Assembly (NCBI GenBank): GCA_007693965.1
Contig: RECQ01000048.1
Span: forward strand, 1-64,000
DNA length: 64,000 bases
Direction: 5' to 3'
Source of the DNA: Phycisphaeraceae bacterium
Lineage (GTDB): Bacteria; Planctomycetota; Phycisphaerae; Phycisphaerales; UBA1924
Part shown: positions 27,320-35,494 of the stretch, piece by piece
How the letters are laid out: each line of letters begins with the position of its first letter
Numbering within the stretch: the stretch's first letter is position 1
Made by a program: the position numbers and the translations under genes
Notes under the pieces: generated by a model
What the model saw: only the letters and a program-made list of their open reading frames with translations
The model's database searches: none
What the model was told of the DNA's origin: nothing

Positions 27320-28879
27320 TCAGGCACTCCTGGCGATGGTTTTCCCGGCCACGGTCGACGCCGAGGCGCTGAATTCGATCCGGTTGCGACCCTGCCGTTT
27401 GGCCTCGTACAGGAGCATGTCGGCGAGGTCGATCAGGGCCAGCGCCGTCGTGTCCGGCGTGATCACCGGCAGCCAGATCCCTCCGACGCTGGCGGTCACC
27501 GTCAGTGTCGCATCCTTGTGCCTGATGGGAGACGCCTGGACTCCGGCGCGGATCTCCTCCGCCTTGGCGCGGGCCGCGCGTGGCCCGATCTCGGGCAGGA
27601 TGACGGCGAACTCCTCGCCTCCGAATCGGGCGGCGAGCCCGTCGCCATTTGTGAGTCGTTCGAGCAGGTGTCCGAGCGCTCGCAAGGCGAGGTCGCCGGC
27701 GAGGTGGCCATGCAGATCGTTGAGCTGTTTGAAATGATCGAGGTCGATCATCAACAGGGCGAGCGGGCTGTTCAGCCCCATGGAGCGGACGATCTCGGCT
27801 TCGAGACTCTCATCGAAAGCGGCGCGGTTGGCGAGGCCGGTGAGTCGATCGGTGCTGGCGGAGACCTGGAGTTCGCTGTTCTCGCGCTGGAGTCGCTCGG
27901 CCTGCTCGCGGTAGGCGGATTCGCTCTTTGTCGCCGCCATGCGCTCGACCTCCGCCTGCATTGTGAGGCGGGCGAGCTGCGAGGCGGCCTTGGACTGGAT
28001 GTCGGCGTAGTCGATCGTCTGGCCGATCTGGAGAGAGAGCAGCTCCGCCATTTCGACGACCTGCTCATTCAGGTTCTCCAAGATGCGTTCAAGCGCTTCA
28101 CCTTTGACGCCCGTGCGGGCGACGCAGAGCGCCTTGACCGAGTTCAGCTCGCTTTCGGGCAATTCGTTGCAGAAGACGCTGGCGATCGCGGCGCCGCTGC
28201 TCACACTGCACACGATGTCGAGGGCGGCTCCTTCGAGCTCTTCGAGCCCTTCGCCAAGGTGGGCGCCGACTGCGGCGGCGATCTCTTCGGGGAGCTCCCA
28301 AAAGGTGAGCAGTTCGCGCCCAATGGCGGCGTGGGTGACGCCAAGCACCTGCAACTCCACATCGTGGATCGGAAGCGCCTGCTTTTTCATGGCCTGGAGC
28401 ACCGGCTCGTAGAGCTCGGACGCGCTCCAGATTGAGGCGAGCCTTCCGATGCCCGCCAGCAGGCCGGCGACGAAGACCTCTTCGGTCATCGAGGATCCCT
28501 TCGACCTTGCGAGCATGCGGCTGACCACGGCGGTGGTGAGCGACTTGCGCCAGAAATCGCTGAAGCTGAAGCCGCTCTTGTCGCCCTGCTTCTGGAGGTC
28601 GACCAGTGAGAAGCTGAGGACCATCACGCGCACCGCCCGCCAGCCGAGCAGACCCATCGCCTGGCGGAGCGAGGTGACCTTGCGGGGCATGCCGAAATAG
28701 GCGGAGTTGACCACGCGCAGGAGCTTGGCCGTCAGGGCGGGGTCGCTCTCGATGATGCGCAGCAGCTCGTCAATCGAGCCGTTCTCATCCCTGGTGAGAC
28801 GGATCACCTCCACGGCGACCGTCGGAAGGGATGGCAACTCGTCGGCGTTTCTGATCCGATCGAGGATCGGTGCGGACAT
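27320..28879 (-). CDS. HDOD-GGDEF signalling protein (diguanylate cyclase)
   Basis: A 519-residue cytoplasmic protein. HDOD domain about 8-215 (LPSLPTVAVEVIRL, IESDPALTAKLLRVVNSAYFG), a linker with coiled-coil character (about 290-345), and a C-terminal GGDEF domain about 350-505 with STDRLTGLANRAAFDE and the active-site RFGGEEFAVI. GGEEF is catalytically competent, so cyclic di-GMP synthesis is expected. No RxxD inhibitory site is visible at the usual place. ATG 28879 is preceded by AAGGAG. The window also contains an HD-GYP protein (49126-50787) that could degrade the same messenger. Confidence 0.88.
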   Translation of the reverse strand: MSAPILDRIRNADELPSLPTVAVEVIRLTRDENGSIDELLRIIESDPALTAKLLRVVNSAYFGMPRKVTSLRQAMGLLGWRAVRVMVLSFSLVDLQKQGDKSGFSFSDFWRKSLTTAVVSRMLARSKGSSMTEEVFVAGLLAGIGRLASIWSASELYEPVLQAMKKQALPIHDVELQVLGVTHAAIGRELLTFWELPEEIAAAVGAHLGEGLEELEGAALDIVCSVSSGAAIASVFCNELPESELNSVKALCVARTGVKGEALERILENLNEQVVEMAELLSLQIGQTIDYADIQSKAASQLARLTMQAEVERMAATKSESAYREQAERLQRENSELQVSASTDRLTGLANRAAFDESLEAEIVRSMGLNSPLALLMIDLDHFKQLNDLHGHLAGDLALRALGHLLERLTNGDGLAARFGGEEFAVILPEIGPRAARAKAEEIRAGVQASPIRHKDATLTVTASVGGIWLPVITPDTTALALIDLADMLLYEAKRQGRNRIEFSASASTVAGKTIARSA

Positions 28880-29123
28880 GGGGATCAATCTCCTTCTCAG
28901 CCGCATCCGGGCGACAGGCGGGCGTCCGGATGCGTCTCTCACTCATGTTCCCCACATCATGGTGAGACTTCTTCACAATCGGATGCCGCCCCACCCCACT
29001 TAACAGGGGATCTCACCCTTCACTGCGACATGAAACATGCCCAGACCGGATGACCGGCGCCGAACGCCGGTCTCAGGATTTCTGGCAGGTTCCACCTCGG
29101 GGCGACCGATAGAAGTCCCCAGC

Positions 29124-30743
29124 ATGGGCGAGAACCGCATTGCGTCTGAGAAAGTGCTCTCTCCGGAGCGACTTGCCTCCCTTCGGGAGCAGGCCCGGGC
29201 CGAGGGGCGGGTGGTGGTGCAGTGCCACGGCTGCTTCGACATCGTGCATCCGGGGCATATCCGGCATCTCCGCCACGCCGCGGGGCTGGGGGACATCCTG
29301 CTGGTGACCATCACCGGCGATGCGGCGATGGTGAAGGGATCCGGGCGCCCGCTGATCCCGCAGGAGTTGCGGGCCGAGAATCTGGCCGCCCTGGACTGCG
29401 TGGACTGGGTGGCGATCGACCCTCGGGCCACAGCTGCAGAGCTGCTCGATGAAGTTCGCCCGGATGTGTACGTGAAGGGGCGGGAGTATGAGACGAACAA
29501 CGATCCGCGTTTCCAGGCGGAGCGCGAGGCGGTGGAGCGGCATGGCGGGCGTGTGGTCTTCAGCTCTGGGGACATCGTCTTCAGTTCGACAGCGCTGATC
29601 GCGGCGTTGCAGGAGAGCGCCAACCCCTACCACGCCCGCGTGATGCAGCTCGTGCAGCAGCACGATCTGCGGCAGGACCGGCTTGAAGGCTTGATCGACT
29701 CCATCCGCGGTCTGCGCGTGTGTGTGGTGGGTCAGGTGATCTGCGATACGTACATCATGTGCGACCGGCCGGATGTGGCGGGCGAGGGGCCGATCATGTC
29801 GCTGCGGCCGGTCGAATGGCGCAGCTTCGACGGCGGCGCGGCGATACTCGCGCGGCACCTGGCGGCGCTGGGCGCGCATCCGGTGCTGGTGACGGGTCTG
29901 CCGCGCTCACCTGAGGCGGAGGCGCTGCGCCAGCGGCTGCTGGCCGAGGGCGTTGAGACGCGGTTCATCGAGGTCGGCCGGCCGCTGCCGGAGAAACAGC
30001 GTTTCCTGGTCGGCTCGCAGAAGGTGATGAAGCTGGATCTGCTCGATCCGGCGACGCTGGACGCAGGGATGCAGCGTCGCTTGCTGCGACTGGCGGAGGA
30101 AGCCGCGGCCGACTGTCAGGCCGCCATCGTGGTGGATTTCGGGCAGGGGCTGCTCACGCCGGCGACGACGCGGGCGCTGTGCTCGGCGCTACGGCCGCAC
30201 GTGGACATCCTGACGGGCGATGTGAGCGGCCGTCGCTCGAACCTGCTGCACATGCGCGGCATGGACCTGCTCAGCCCCAGCGAGGCCGAACTGCGCGACG
30301 CCATGAACGACTACGACGATGGTTTGAACGCCGTTGTCTGGAAAATGCTCGAGCAGACCGAGTCGCGCGGCGCGCTGATCACGCTGGGCGAGGATGGGTT
30401 GATCGCATTCGACCGGGTGGTGGACAATACCTCGGCGCCGGATGCGTGGCGGGCTCGCATCGTGGGCGAGCACATCCCCTCCTTCACCAGCCACGCGATT
30501 GATCCTCTGGGCTGCGGCGACGCCATGCTCTCGATCACGACGGCGGCGCTGGCGCGGGGCGCGACGTACACCGAGGCGGCGACGCTCGGTAGCCTCGCCG
30601 CAGCAGCGCACGCACAGCGGCTGGGCAATCCCGCCATCAGCCCGCACGATCTGCGGCAGGGATTGAGAAGACTGACCGGCGCCCGCCTGGCGTGGAGCAG
30701 CGAGCCGGTGACCCGTCCGACGCCCGTGAGCATGGTCTCCTGA
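29124..30743 (+). CDS. Bifunctional nucleotidyltransferase/PfkB heptose kinase, reversed HldE
   Basis: A 539-residue protein. The N-terminal domain (about 1-165) is a cytidylyltransferase-like fold with GCFDIVHPGHIRHL (HxGH at 42-45), as in HldE/RfaE domain II, which makes ADP-heptose. The C-terminal domain (about 185-520) is a PfkB/ribokinase fold with FDGGAAILARHL and the anion-hole motif LGCGDAML (GAGD variant). E. coli HldE has kinase first and transferase second, so the order here is reversed. A glycosyltransferase follows 10 bp later. Role in ADP-heptose or similar activated sugar synthesis is inferred. ATG 29124 has no strong ribosome site; ATG 29037 is an alternative. Confidence 0.8.
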   Translation: MGENRIASEKVLSPERLASLREQARAEGRVVVQCHGCFDIVHPGHIRHLRHAAGLGDILLVTITGDAAMVKGSGRPLIPQELRAENLAALDCVDWVAIDPRATAAELLDEVRPDVYVKGREYETNNDPRFQAEREAVERHGGRVVFSSGDIVFSSTALIAALQESANPYHARVMQLVQQHDLRQDRLEGLIDSIRGLRVCVVGQVICDTYIMCDRPDVAGEGPIMSLRPVEWRSFDGGAAILARHLAALGAHPVLVTGLPRSPEAEALRQRLLAEGVETRFIEVGRPLPEKQRFLVGSQKVMKLDLLDPATLDAGMQRRLLRLAEEAAADCQAAIVVDFGQGLLTPATTRALCSALRPHVDILTGDVSGRRSNLLHMRGMDLLSPSEAELRDAMNDYDDGLNAVVWKMLEQTESRGALITLGEDGLIAFDRVVDNTSAPDAWRARIVGEHIPSFTSHAIDPLGCGDAMLSITTAALARGATYTEAATLGSLAAAAHAQRLGNPAISPHDLRQGLRRLTGARLAWSSEPVTRPTPVSMVS

Positions 30744-30753
30744 GGAGGCCGCC

Positions 30754-31869
30754 GTGATCAGCTACATCCTTCCCACACGCAATCGCCCGGAGTGCCTGGA
30801 GGCGACGCTGCGCGGACTGGGCGCCCTCGATCCGGGAGCGCATGACGCAGTCGGCGGCGCCGAGGTAATCGTGGTGGACAACGCATCGACGGCGCCCCCC
30901 CGCTGCCCTTCCTCGCTGGACAATGGGATCGAGATGCGCATCATCCGGCGCAGCCGGAACGAAGGGGCGGCGGCTCGGAATGTCGGCGCCGAGGCGGCGC
31001 GGGGCGAATGGATCGTGATGCTCGATGACGATTCGCACCCGCTGGATGCGGGACATGTCCGTGCGATCGTCGAGGCGCCGGAGGACGTGGCGGCCATCGG
31101 CGCTGAGATCACGCTGGCGGACGGCCGACGCGAGGCGGGCGGGCTTCCGGAGGTCTTCATCGGCTGCGGCGTGGCGATCCGGCGCGAGGCATATCTTGCG
31201 TGCGCCGGGTATGACCCTGGTTTTCATTTCTATGTCGAGGAATATGACCTGGCGGCGAAGCTGATCCTGCGCGGCTGGCGGATCGCGCATGACCGGCGCT
31301 TTCGCGTGATTCACGAGAAGACGGCGTCCGGGCGCGATATGAACATGATCCTGCGCCGGCTGGTGCGAAACAACGGGTGGGTGATGCAGAGGTACGCCCC
31401 GGGCTCGGAGCGAAGGCGCTTGTTGCGCGAGACATTGACGCGATATCGAAGCATCGCTGCGAAGGAGCGGGCCAGGCGCGGGTATTCGATCGGCGCGATT
31501 GAGCTGGCGATGAGCCTGCGACGACAGGCACGAACTCCGATGAGCCGGTCGCAGTTCGACCGCTTCACCGGGCTGGAGGCGGCGCGGCGGGGATTGGCGG
31601 AGAGCGCTGCGCTGGCGGCGGCTTCGACTGCAGCGATTGTCGATCCGGGCAAGAACGAATGGGCGGTGCGCGCAGCGCTGCACGAGTTAAACGTGCGAAT
31701 TGTGGGCGATGAACGCGAGGCGGATGCCCTGGTGATCGGCACGCTGTCTCCGGGACCGATGATGGATGCATGGGAGCGGCGACTCACGCTCGGGCAGCCG
31801 GTGGTGCGGCCGTGGTCGTTGAACGAGCCGTCGCCGTCGCCAGAGCCGGCGCTGCAGTCGGCGCGCTAG
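30754..31869 (+). CDS. Family 2 glycosyltransferase
   Basis: A 371-residue GT-A glycosyltransferase. N-terminal YILPTRNRP and VIVVDNAS bind the nucleotide sugar, MLDDDSHP holds the DxD metal motif (about 90-95), and FHFYVEEYDLAAKLILRGW is the acceptor-side ED motif. A C-terminal segment of about 150 residues is less conserved. GTG 30754 is the start, with GAGGAGG 5 bases upstream. It directly follows the heptose kinase/nucleotidyltransferase gene, so it probably transfers a related sugar to an envelope glycan. The last 4 bases overlap the convergent YbaB gene. Confidence 0.82.
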   Translation: MISYILPTRNRPECLEATLRGLGALDPGAHDAVGGAEVIVVDNASTAPPRCPSSLDNGIEMRIIRRSRNEGAAARNVGAEAARGEWIVMLDDDSHPLDAGHVRAIVEAPEDVAAIGAEITLADGRREAGGLPEVFIGCGVAIRREAYLACAGYDPGFHFYVEEYDLAAKLILRGWRIAHDRRFRVIHEKTASGRDMNMILRRLVRNNGWVMQRYAPGSERRRLLRETLTRYRSIAAKERARRGYSIGAIELAMSLRRQARTPMSRSQFDRFTGLEAARRGLAESAALAAASTAAIVDPGKNEWAVRAALHELNVRIVGDEREADALVIGTLSPGPMMDAWERRLTLGQPVVRPWSLNEPSPSPEPALQSAR

Positions 31870-32252
31870 GCGCCGAGCAGGCCCTCCATCCCTGACAGGC
31901 CGGGCATGTCGGGCAATCCCAGTTCGCGGGCGGCGCCGGCGAACTCCTCCCGCATCACCGCCTGGGCTTTTTCAAGGGCTTCGTTGGTCGCCTCGGCCAT
32001 GAGCGATTCGGCGAGCGCACGGCTTTCATCATCGGACGCCATGCCGGCGCAGAGCGCGGGGCTGAACTCGACGGAGATCACCTTGGCGCGACCGGTGACG
32101 GTGACGACGACAGCCCCGCCGCCGGCTTCACCGACAACGCGGGAGCGATCGAGATTCTCCTTCACGCGCTCCACGGTTTCGCGCAGGCGCTCCTTGTCGC
32201 GGAGAAGGCCGGCGATGGCGCCCATGGATTTCATCTGGTCGAACACACTCAA
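31866..32252 (-). CDS. YbaB/EbfC family nucleoid-associated protein
   Basis: A 128-residue protein with the YbaB pattern: N-terminal FDQMKSMGAIAGLL, central VVVTVTGRAKVISVEFSPAL and the C-terminal helix ATNEALEKAQAVMREEFAGAARELGLP. It dimerises and binds DNA. The position directly behind dnaX is the standard dnaX-ybaB arrangement, and it overlaps the end of the tau-extension ORF by 4 bases. recR, often next in this order, is absent here because a convergent glycosyltransferase gene ends inside the same 4 bases. Confidence 0.88.
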   Translation of the reverse strand: MSVFDQMKSMGAIAGLLRDKERLRETVERVKENLDRSRVVGEAGGGAVVVTVTGRAKVISVEFSPALCAGMASDDESRALAESLMAEATNEALEKAQAVMREEFAGAARELGLPDMPGLSGMEGLLGA

Positions 32253-32788
32253 CCTCCCTGCTGGGGCTCGGGTTCCTGTTCGGGCTCGGCGGGGCCGGCC
32301 TGCCTGATTTCCTCGACGCCGATCACCTGGGCGTCGAAGAGCTCCATGGCCTGGCGGACCAGTGGATTTTCGTACACAGAGTTGTCGACGGTTGCGGGCG
32401 CCCGCCGCGGCGGGGCGACGTCGTCGCTGACGATCTCAATGCGCACCGGGCGACCGATGCACTCGCGCATGAGTTTGCCGATCTGCTCGGACTTGCTCTT
32501 CGCGTATGAGACGGCGTCCGGCGAAGCGGCGGCGATGACGGCACGTCCGCCCTCGCAGGATCGCAAGCTGAGCGAACTGAGCAGGGCGCGGGTGGCGGCG
32601 CCGGGGGCGCGCTCGCAGACGCTGGCCCAGACCTGCGCCGGATCACCGGGGGGCGGGGCCGCGGATGGAGATGCTGGGGCGGGGGCTTGAGGCAGCCGCG
32701 GTTCAATCTTCGGCTCTGGCGACGGGGCGGGCGGCGGCGGCTCCTGCCGGCGGGGCGCTTCCGCCCCGGGGTCGCCCGTCGCCGTCAC
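32249..32788 (-). CDS. dnaX: DnaX tau-type C-terminal extension (-1 frame)
   Basis: A 179-residue open frame overlapping the dnaX stop by GTGA. A Pro-rich linker (about 10-55) leads to a domain with AQVWASVCERAP, ALLSSLSLRSCEGG and AVSYAKSKSEQIGKLMRECIG, resembling the tau-specific C-terminal domain of DnaX that binds DNA polymerase alpha and DnaB. It lies in the -1 frame of dnaX directly after an A7 run, so it is most likely joined by slippage to make a product of about 562 residues (…RKK-SVTATG…). Independent initiation at the GTG is possible but would give a protein without the ATPase. Confidence 0.8.
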   Translation of the reverse strand: MTATGDPGAEAPRRQEPPPPAPSPEPKIEPRLPQAPAPASPSAAPPPGDPAQVWASVCERAPGAATRALLSSLSLRSCEGGRAVIAAASPDAVSYAKSKSEQIGKLMRECIGRPVRIEIVSDDVAPPRRAPATVDNSVYENPLVRQAMELFDAQVIGVEEIRQAGPAEPEQEPEPQQGG

Positions 32789-33936
32789 GCTTTTTTTCGG
32801 GGGCTGCCCCTGGATGCGGAGGCGGGCGCGGGCGCTCCGGCGCCGGAGGCGAGCAGGGCTGCGACATCGGCGAGCTTCTCAGCCATCGCCAGGCGCGCGA
32901 TGAGGGCGTCGAGCACGGCCCGCGGCATGGAGGAGTATTTGCTCGAACGGTGGGCATTCTCGCACAGCGCGATCATGTGGACGAGGCCGGCGGCGTCGAA
33001 GCGGCGGCTCTGTTCGAAGGCGCGTTTGCGGGCGTCGCCGGCGATGTCGACGAGCATCGTCTCCGGGCCACAGGCGGCGAGGACCATGAGGTCGCGCAGG
33101 GCGCCGGTGAGGGATTCGATGAACAGGTCGATGGCGACGCCGCGGGCGAGAAGCTGATCAGTGAGCTCGAGGGCGGTCTTCGCGTCACCGTCGGCGAGGG
33201 CGTCGATGAGGCTCGAGATGACCTGGCGATCGGGCAGGCCAAGGAGATTTTCGAGCAGTTCGACGGTGAGCTTCTTCTCGCCCGCCGCCATGAGGCGGTC
33301 GAGGAGTGAGAGGGCGTCGCGCATCGATCCGGCGCCCATGCGGGCGACGAGGTGGATGAGGTCGGGCTCGGCCTTCATCCCCTCTTCCTTGATGACGTTC
33401 GTCAGGTGCTCGGCGATGAGCGATGCGGGGATGTTGCGGAAGTCATAGCGCTGGCAGCGCGACTGGATGGTCGCGGGGACTTTCTGCGATTCGGTGGTGC
33501 AGAGGATGAACTTCACATGCTCGGGGGGCTCCTCCATCGTCTTGAGCAGCGCATTGAAGGCGGGAGTCGAGAGCATGTGCACTTCATCGATGATGTAGAT
33601 TTTGTATTTGCCGCGGAGGGGGCGGTAGATGCTGTTGGCGATGAGGTCGCGGGCCTCTTCGACTTTGTTGTGGGAGGCGGCGTCGATCTCGATGACGTCG
33701 GTGTCCTGGCCGGTCATGATGGCCTTGTCGACTTCGGGCGAGCCGCCGTTGAGGGCCTTGGCGAAGATGCGGGCGGTCGATGTCTTGCCCACGCCGCGGG
33801 CGCCGATGAAGAGGTAGGCATGGGCCACACGTCCCTGTTCGATGGCGCCCATGAGGGTGCGCGCGATGGCCTCCTGCCCGACGAGCTCGTCGAAGCTGGT
33901 GGAGCGGTAGCGGCGTGCGAGGACGGTGTAGGACAT
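32785..33936 (-). CDS. dnaX: DNA polymerase III subunit gamma (zero-frame DnaX)
   Basis: A 383-residue clamp-loader ATPase. Start ARRYRSTSFDELVGQE, Walker A GARGVGKTS (about 46-54), Walker B IIDEVHML, sensor QSRCQRYDF and the domain II/III region to about 355; it ends PRKKA at the slippage site. The segment after AKALN that normally carries four zinc-binding Cys is shortened here and lacks all of them (GGSPEVDKAIMTGQDTDV). ATG 33936 (MSYTVLARRYR) matches family starts; the frame upstream to 33963 is not coding. The SRP RNA gene lies just upstream on the same strand. Confidence 0.92.
   Translation of the reverse strand: MSYTVLARRYRSTSFDELVGQEAIARTLMGAIEQGRVAHAYLFIGARGVGKTSTARIFAKALNGGSPEVDKAIMTGQDTDVIEIDAASHNKVEEARDLIANSIYRPLRGKYKIYIIDEVHMLSTPAFNALLKTMEEPPEHVKFILCTTESQKVPATIQSRCQRYDFRNIPASLIAEHLTNVIKEEGMKAEPDLIHLVARMGAGSMRDALSLLDRLMAAGEKKLTVELLENLLGLPDRQVISSLIDALADGDAKTALELTDQLLARGVAIDLFIESLTGALRDLMVLAACGPETMLVDIAGDARKRAFEQSRRFDAAGLVHMIALCENAHRSSKYSSMPRAVLDALIARLAMAEKLADVAALLASGAGAPAPASASRGSPRKKA
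32791..32797 (-). promoter_or_regulatory. Programmed -1 frameshift/slippage site in dnaX
   Basis: On the minus strand codons CGA-AAA-AAA-GCG-TGA give A_AAA_AAA, a perfect X_XXY_YYZ slippery heptamer, just before the zero-frame stop. A Shine-Dalgarno-like AGGGG lies 9 bases upstream. A 7-bp CGGGGCG/CGCCCCG hairpin with a GAAG loop (32751-32768) begins 22 bases downstream. Slipping -1 fuses the ATPase to the tau extension. The A7 run would also allow transcriptional slippage as in Thermus. Confidence 0.8.
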
Positions 33937-33964
33937 GGCGACGCGGGAACTCCGGGGGGCCACG

Positions 33965-34092
33965 ACGTCGCCCGGTTGACGGCCAGGACACCGGCGGCGC
34001 CGGATGACGGCCGCTTATGGCTGCTGCGGTCAAGCTCTGACCAGGTTCACGGGCCACCCGCGCACCGGGCCCGGCCGTCAACCGGACGACGT
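33965..34092 (-). ncRNA. ffs: Signal recognition particle RNA (4.5S type)
   Basis: Minus-strand RNA of about 128 nt. The conserved domain IV GAACCTGGTCAG … GCAGCAGCCATAAG is present, the Ffh-binding internal loop. The two ends form a long terminal helix: ACGTCGTCCGGTTGACGGCC pairs with GGCCGTCAACCGGGCGACGT with one mismatch. The apical loop is GCTTGACCGC in place of the common GGAA tetraloop. Location next to dnaX is common for this gene. Ends are estimated from the helix. Confidence 0.88.
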
Positions 34093-34140
34093 CTGGGACG
34101 GGCATGGTAGCCGCCCTCTCAGGCGCCGTACACTCTTCAC

Positions 34141-35442
34141 ATGGCCGACATCCCCCATCGCCTCACCGATCCAGACGACCGCCCGGCGCTGAGCGCCATC
34201 TGGGTGGTCCGGGTATGCCTGTTCGTGCTGATCACATCGCTGGCGCTGCTGGTGAGTTTCGGGCTTGCCCGTGAGCCCGACCTGACGGGTGTGCCCACCC
34301 CCTTCTGGGTCACCGATTGGTGGTTCGCCCTCCTTGTCGGACTGGTGCTCACGGCGGGCATCATCGCCATCGACATCTTCACACCCAAGAAGAAGCTGTC
34401 GACCATCTCCGGCATCTGCCTGGGGCTGCTGGGCGGGCTGGTGGCGGCTCTTGGCGTCAGCTTCCTGATCGACCTGGTCATCGAAACCTACCCCGAGCAG
34501 CTCCAGGGCCAACCGGTGGACCAGATCGTCGGCGCCTTCCGCGTGCTGTTCGGCGTGGTGCTGTGCTATCTCGGCGTCGCGATCGTGCTTCAGACGCAGG
34601 ACGATTTCCGGCTGGTCATCCCCTACGTGGAGTTCGCCAAGGAGATGCGGGGCACGCGTCCGCTCATCATGGATTCGTCCGCGCTGATCGACGGTCGCAT
34701 GCTGCAGGTGGCGGAGACGGGTCTGATCCAGGCGCCGCTGATCGTGCCGCGCTTCGTGATCGCGGAGCTGCAGGCACTGGGGGACTCCAGCGATCGAACC
34801 AAGAGAGCCCGGGGTCGGCGCGGCCTGGAGATGGTGACCAAGCTGCAGCGATCGCCGCGGCTGGATGTCTCGGTCGATGAGGCCGCGGTTCCGGGCATGA
34901 ATGTCGATCAGATGCTGGTCGAACTGGCTCGGCGACTGCCGGGGGCCATCGTGACGAACGATGTGGGACTGAATAGCGTCGCCTCAATTCATGGGGTCGT
35001 GGTGATCAACATGAACGATGTCGCCAACGCGCTCAAGCCCAATGTGATCCCGGGCGAGCCGCTGTCGCTGCGGCTGCTGAAGCCGGGCGAGCATCAGGGG
35101 CAGGCCGTGGGGTATCTCGAGGACGGCACGATGGTGGTGGCGGAGAATGGCGCAGAACACATCGGTGAGCAGGTGACGCTGGTCGTCACCAGTTCGTTGC
35201 AGACGAGCGCCGGACGCCTGATCTTCGGTCGGATCGATGGAATCGGGGATCAGCATGAGGGGCCGGAGGACCGGGCGCCACGCGAGCGCGGGCCGGAGAA
35301 GGCGCCGAGCGACTCCGATGGAGATACACCACCCCCGTCTGCGGGCGCTGGCGATGTCACGACACCCGTTCCTTCTTCCGTCTCCGGCGGTGGGCATTCG
35401 GCGCGGAAACGCGCCGGCGTGCGGAACCCCCGACGCGGCTGA
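34141..35442 (+). CDS. PIN-TRAM domain membrane protein (YacL-like)
   Basis: A 433-residue protein. Four predicted membrane helices in residues about 20-160 are followed by a PIN nuclease domain (about 175-300) with acidic residues in IMDSSALIDGRM and AIVTNDVGLNSVA. A TRAM RNA-binding domain follows (about 305-370, ending RLIFGRIDG). A low-complexity hydrophilic tail runs from about 372. The Bacillus YacL-like family has this order and is thought to act on RNA at the membrane. The gene is divergent from SRP RNA/dnaX with about 50 bp between. No clear ribosome site. Confidence 0.85.
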   Translation: MADIPHRLTDPDDRPALSAIWVVRVCLFVLITSLALLVSFGLAREPDLTGVPTPFWVTDWWFALLVGLVLTAGIIAIDIFTPKKKLSTISGICLGLLGGLVAALGVSFLIDLVIETYPEQLQGQPVDQIVGAFRVLFGVVLCYLGVAIVLQTQDDFRLVIPYVEFAKEMRGTRPLIMDSSALIDGRMLQVAETGLIQAPLIVPRFVIAELQALGDSSDRTKRARGRRGLEMVTKLQRSPRLDVSVDEAAVPGMNVDQMLVELARRLPGAIVTNDVGLNSVASIHGVVVINMNDVANALKPNVIPGEPLSLRLLKPGEHQGQAVGYLEDGTMVVAENGAEHIGEQVTLVVTSSLQTSAGRLIFGRIDGIGDQHEGPEDRAPRERGPEKAPSDSDGDTPPPSAGAGDVTTPVPSSVSGGGHSARKRAGVRNPRRG

Positions 35443-35494
35443 ATCAACACACACTTTCCCGAACTCAATCGCATCCATATCAGGAGGCATGTCC

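Noticed and set aside
28902-28932. Inverted repeat as a terminator
   Set aside because: It lies upstream of the HDOD-GGDEF start, has no T-run, and the gene on either side starts there.
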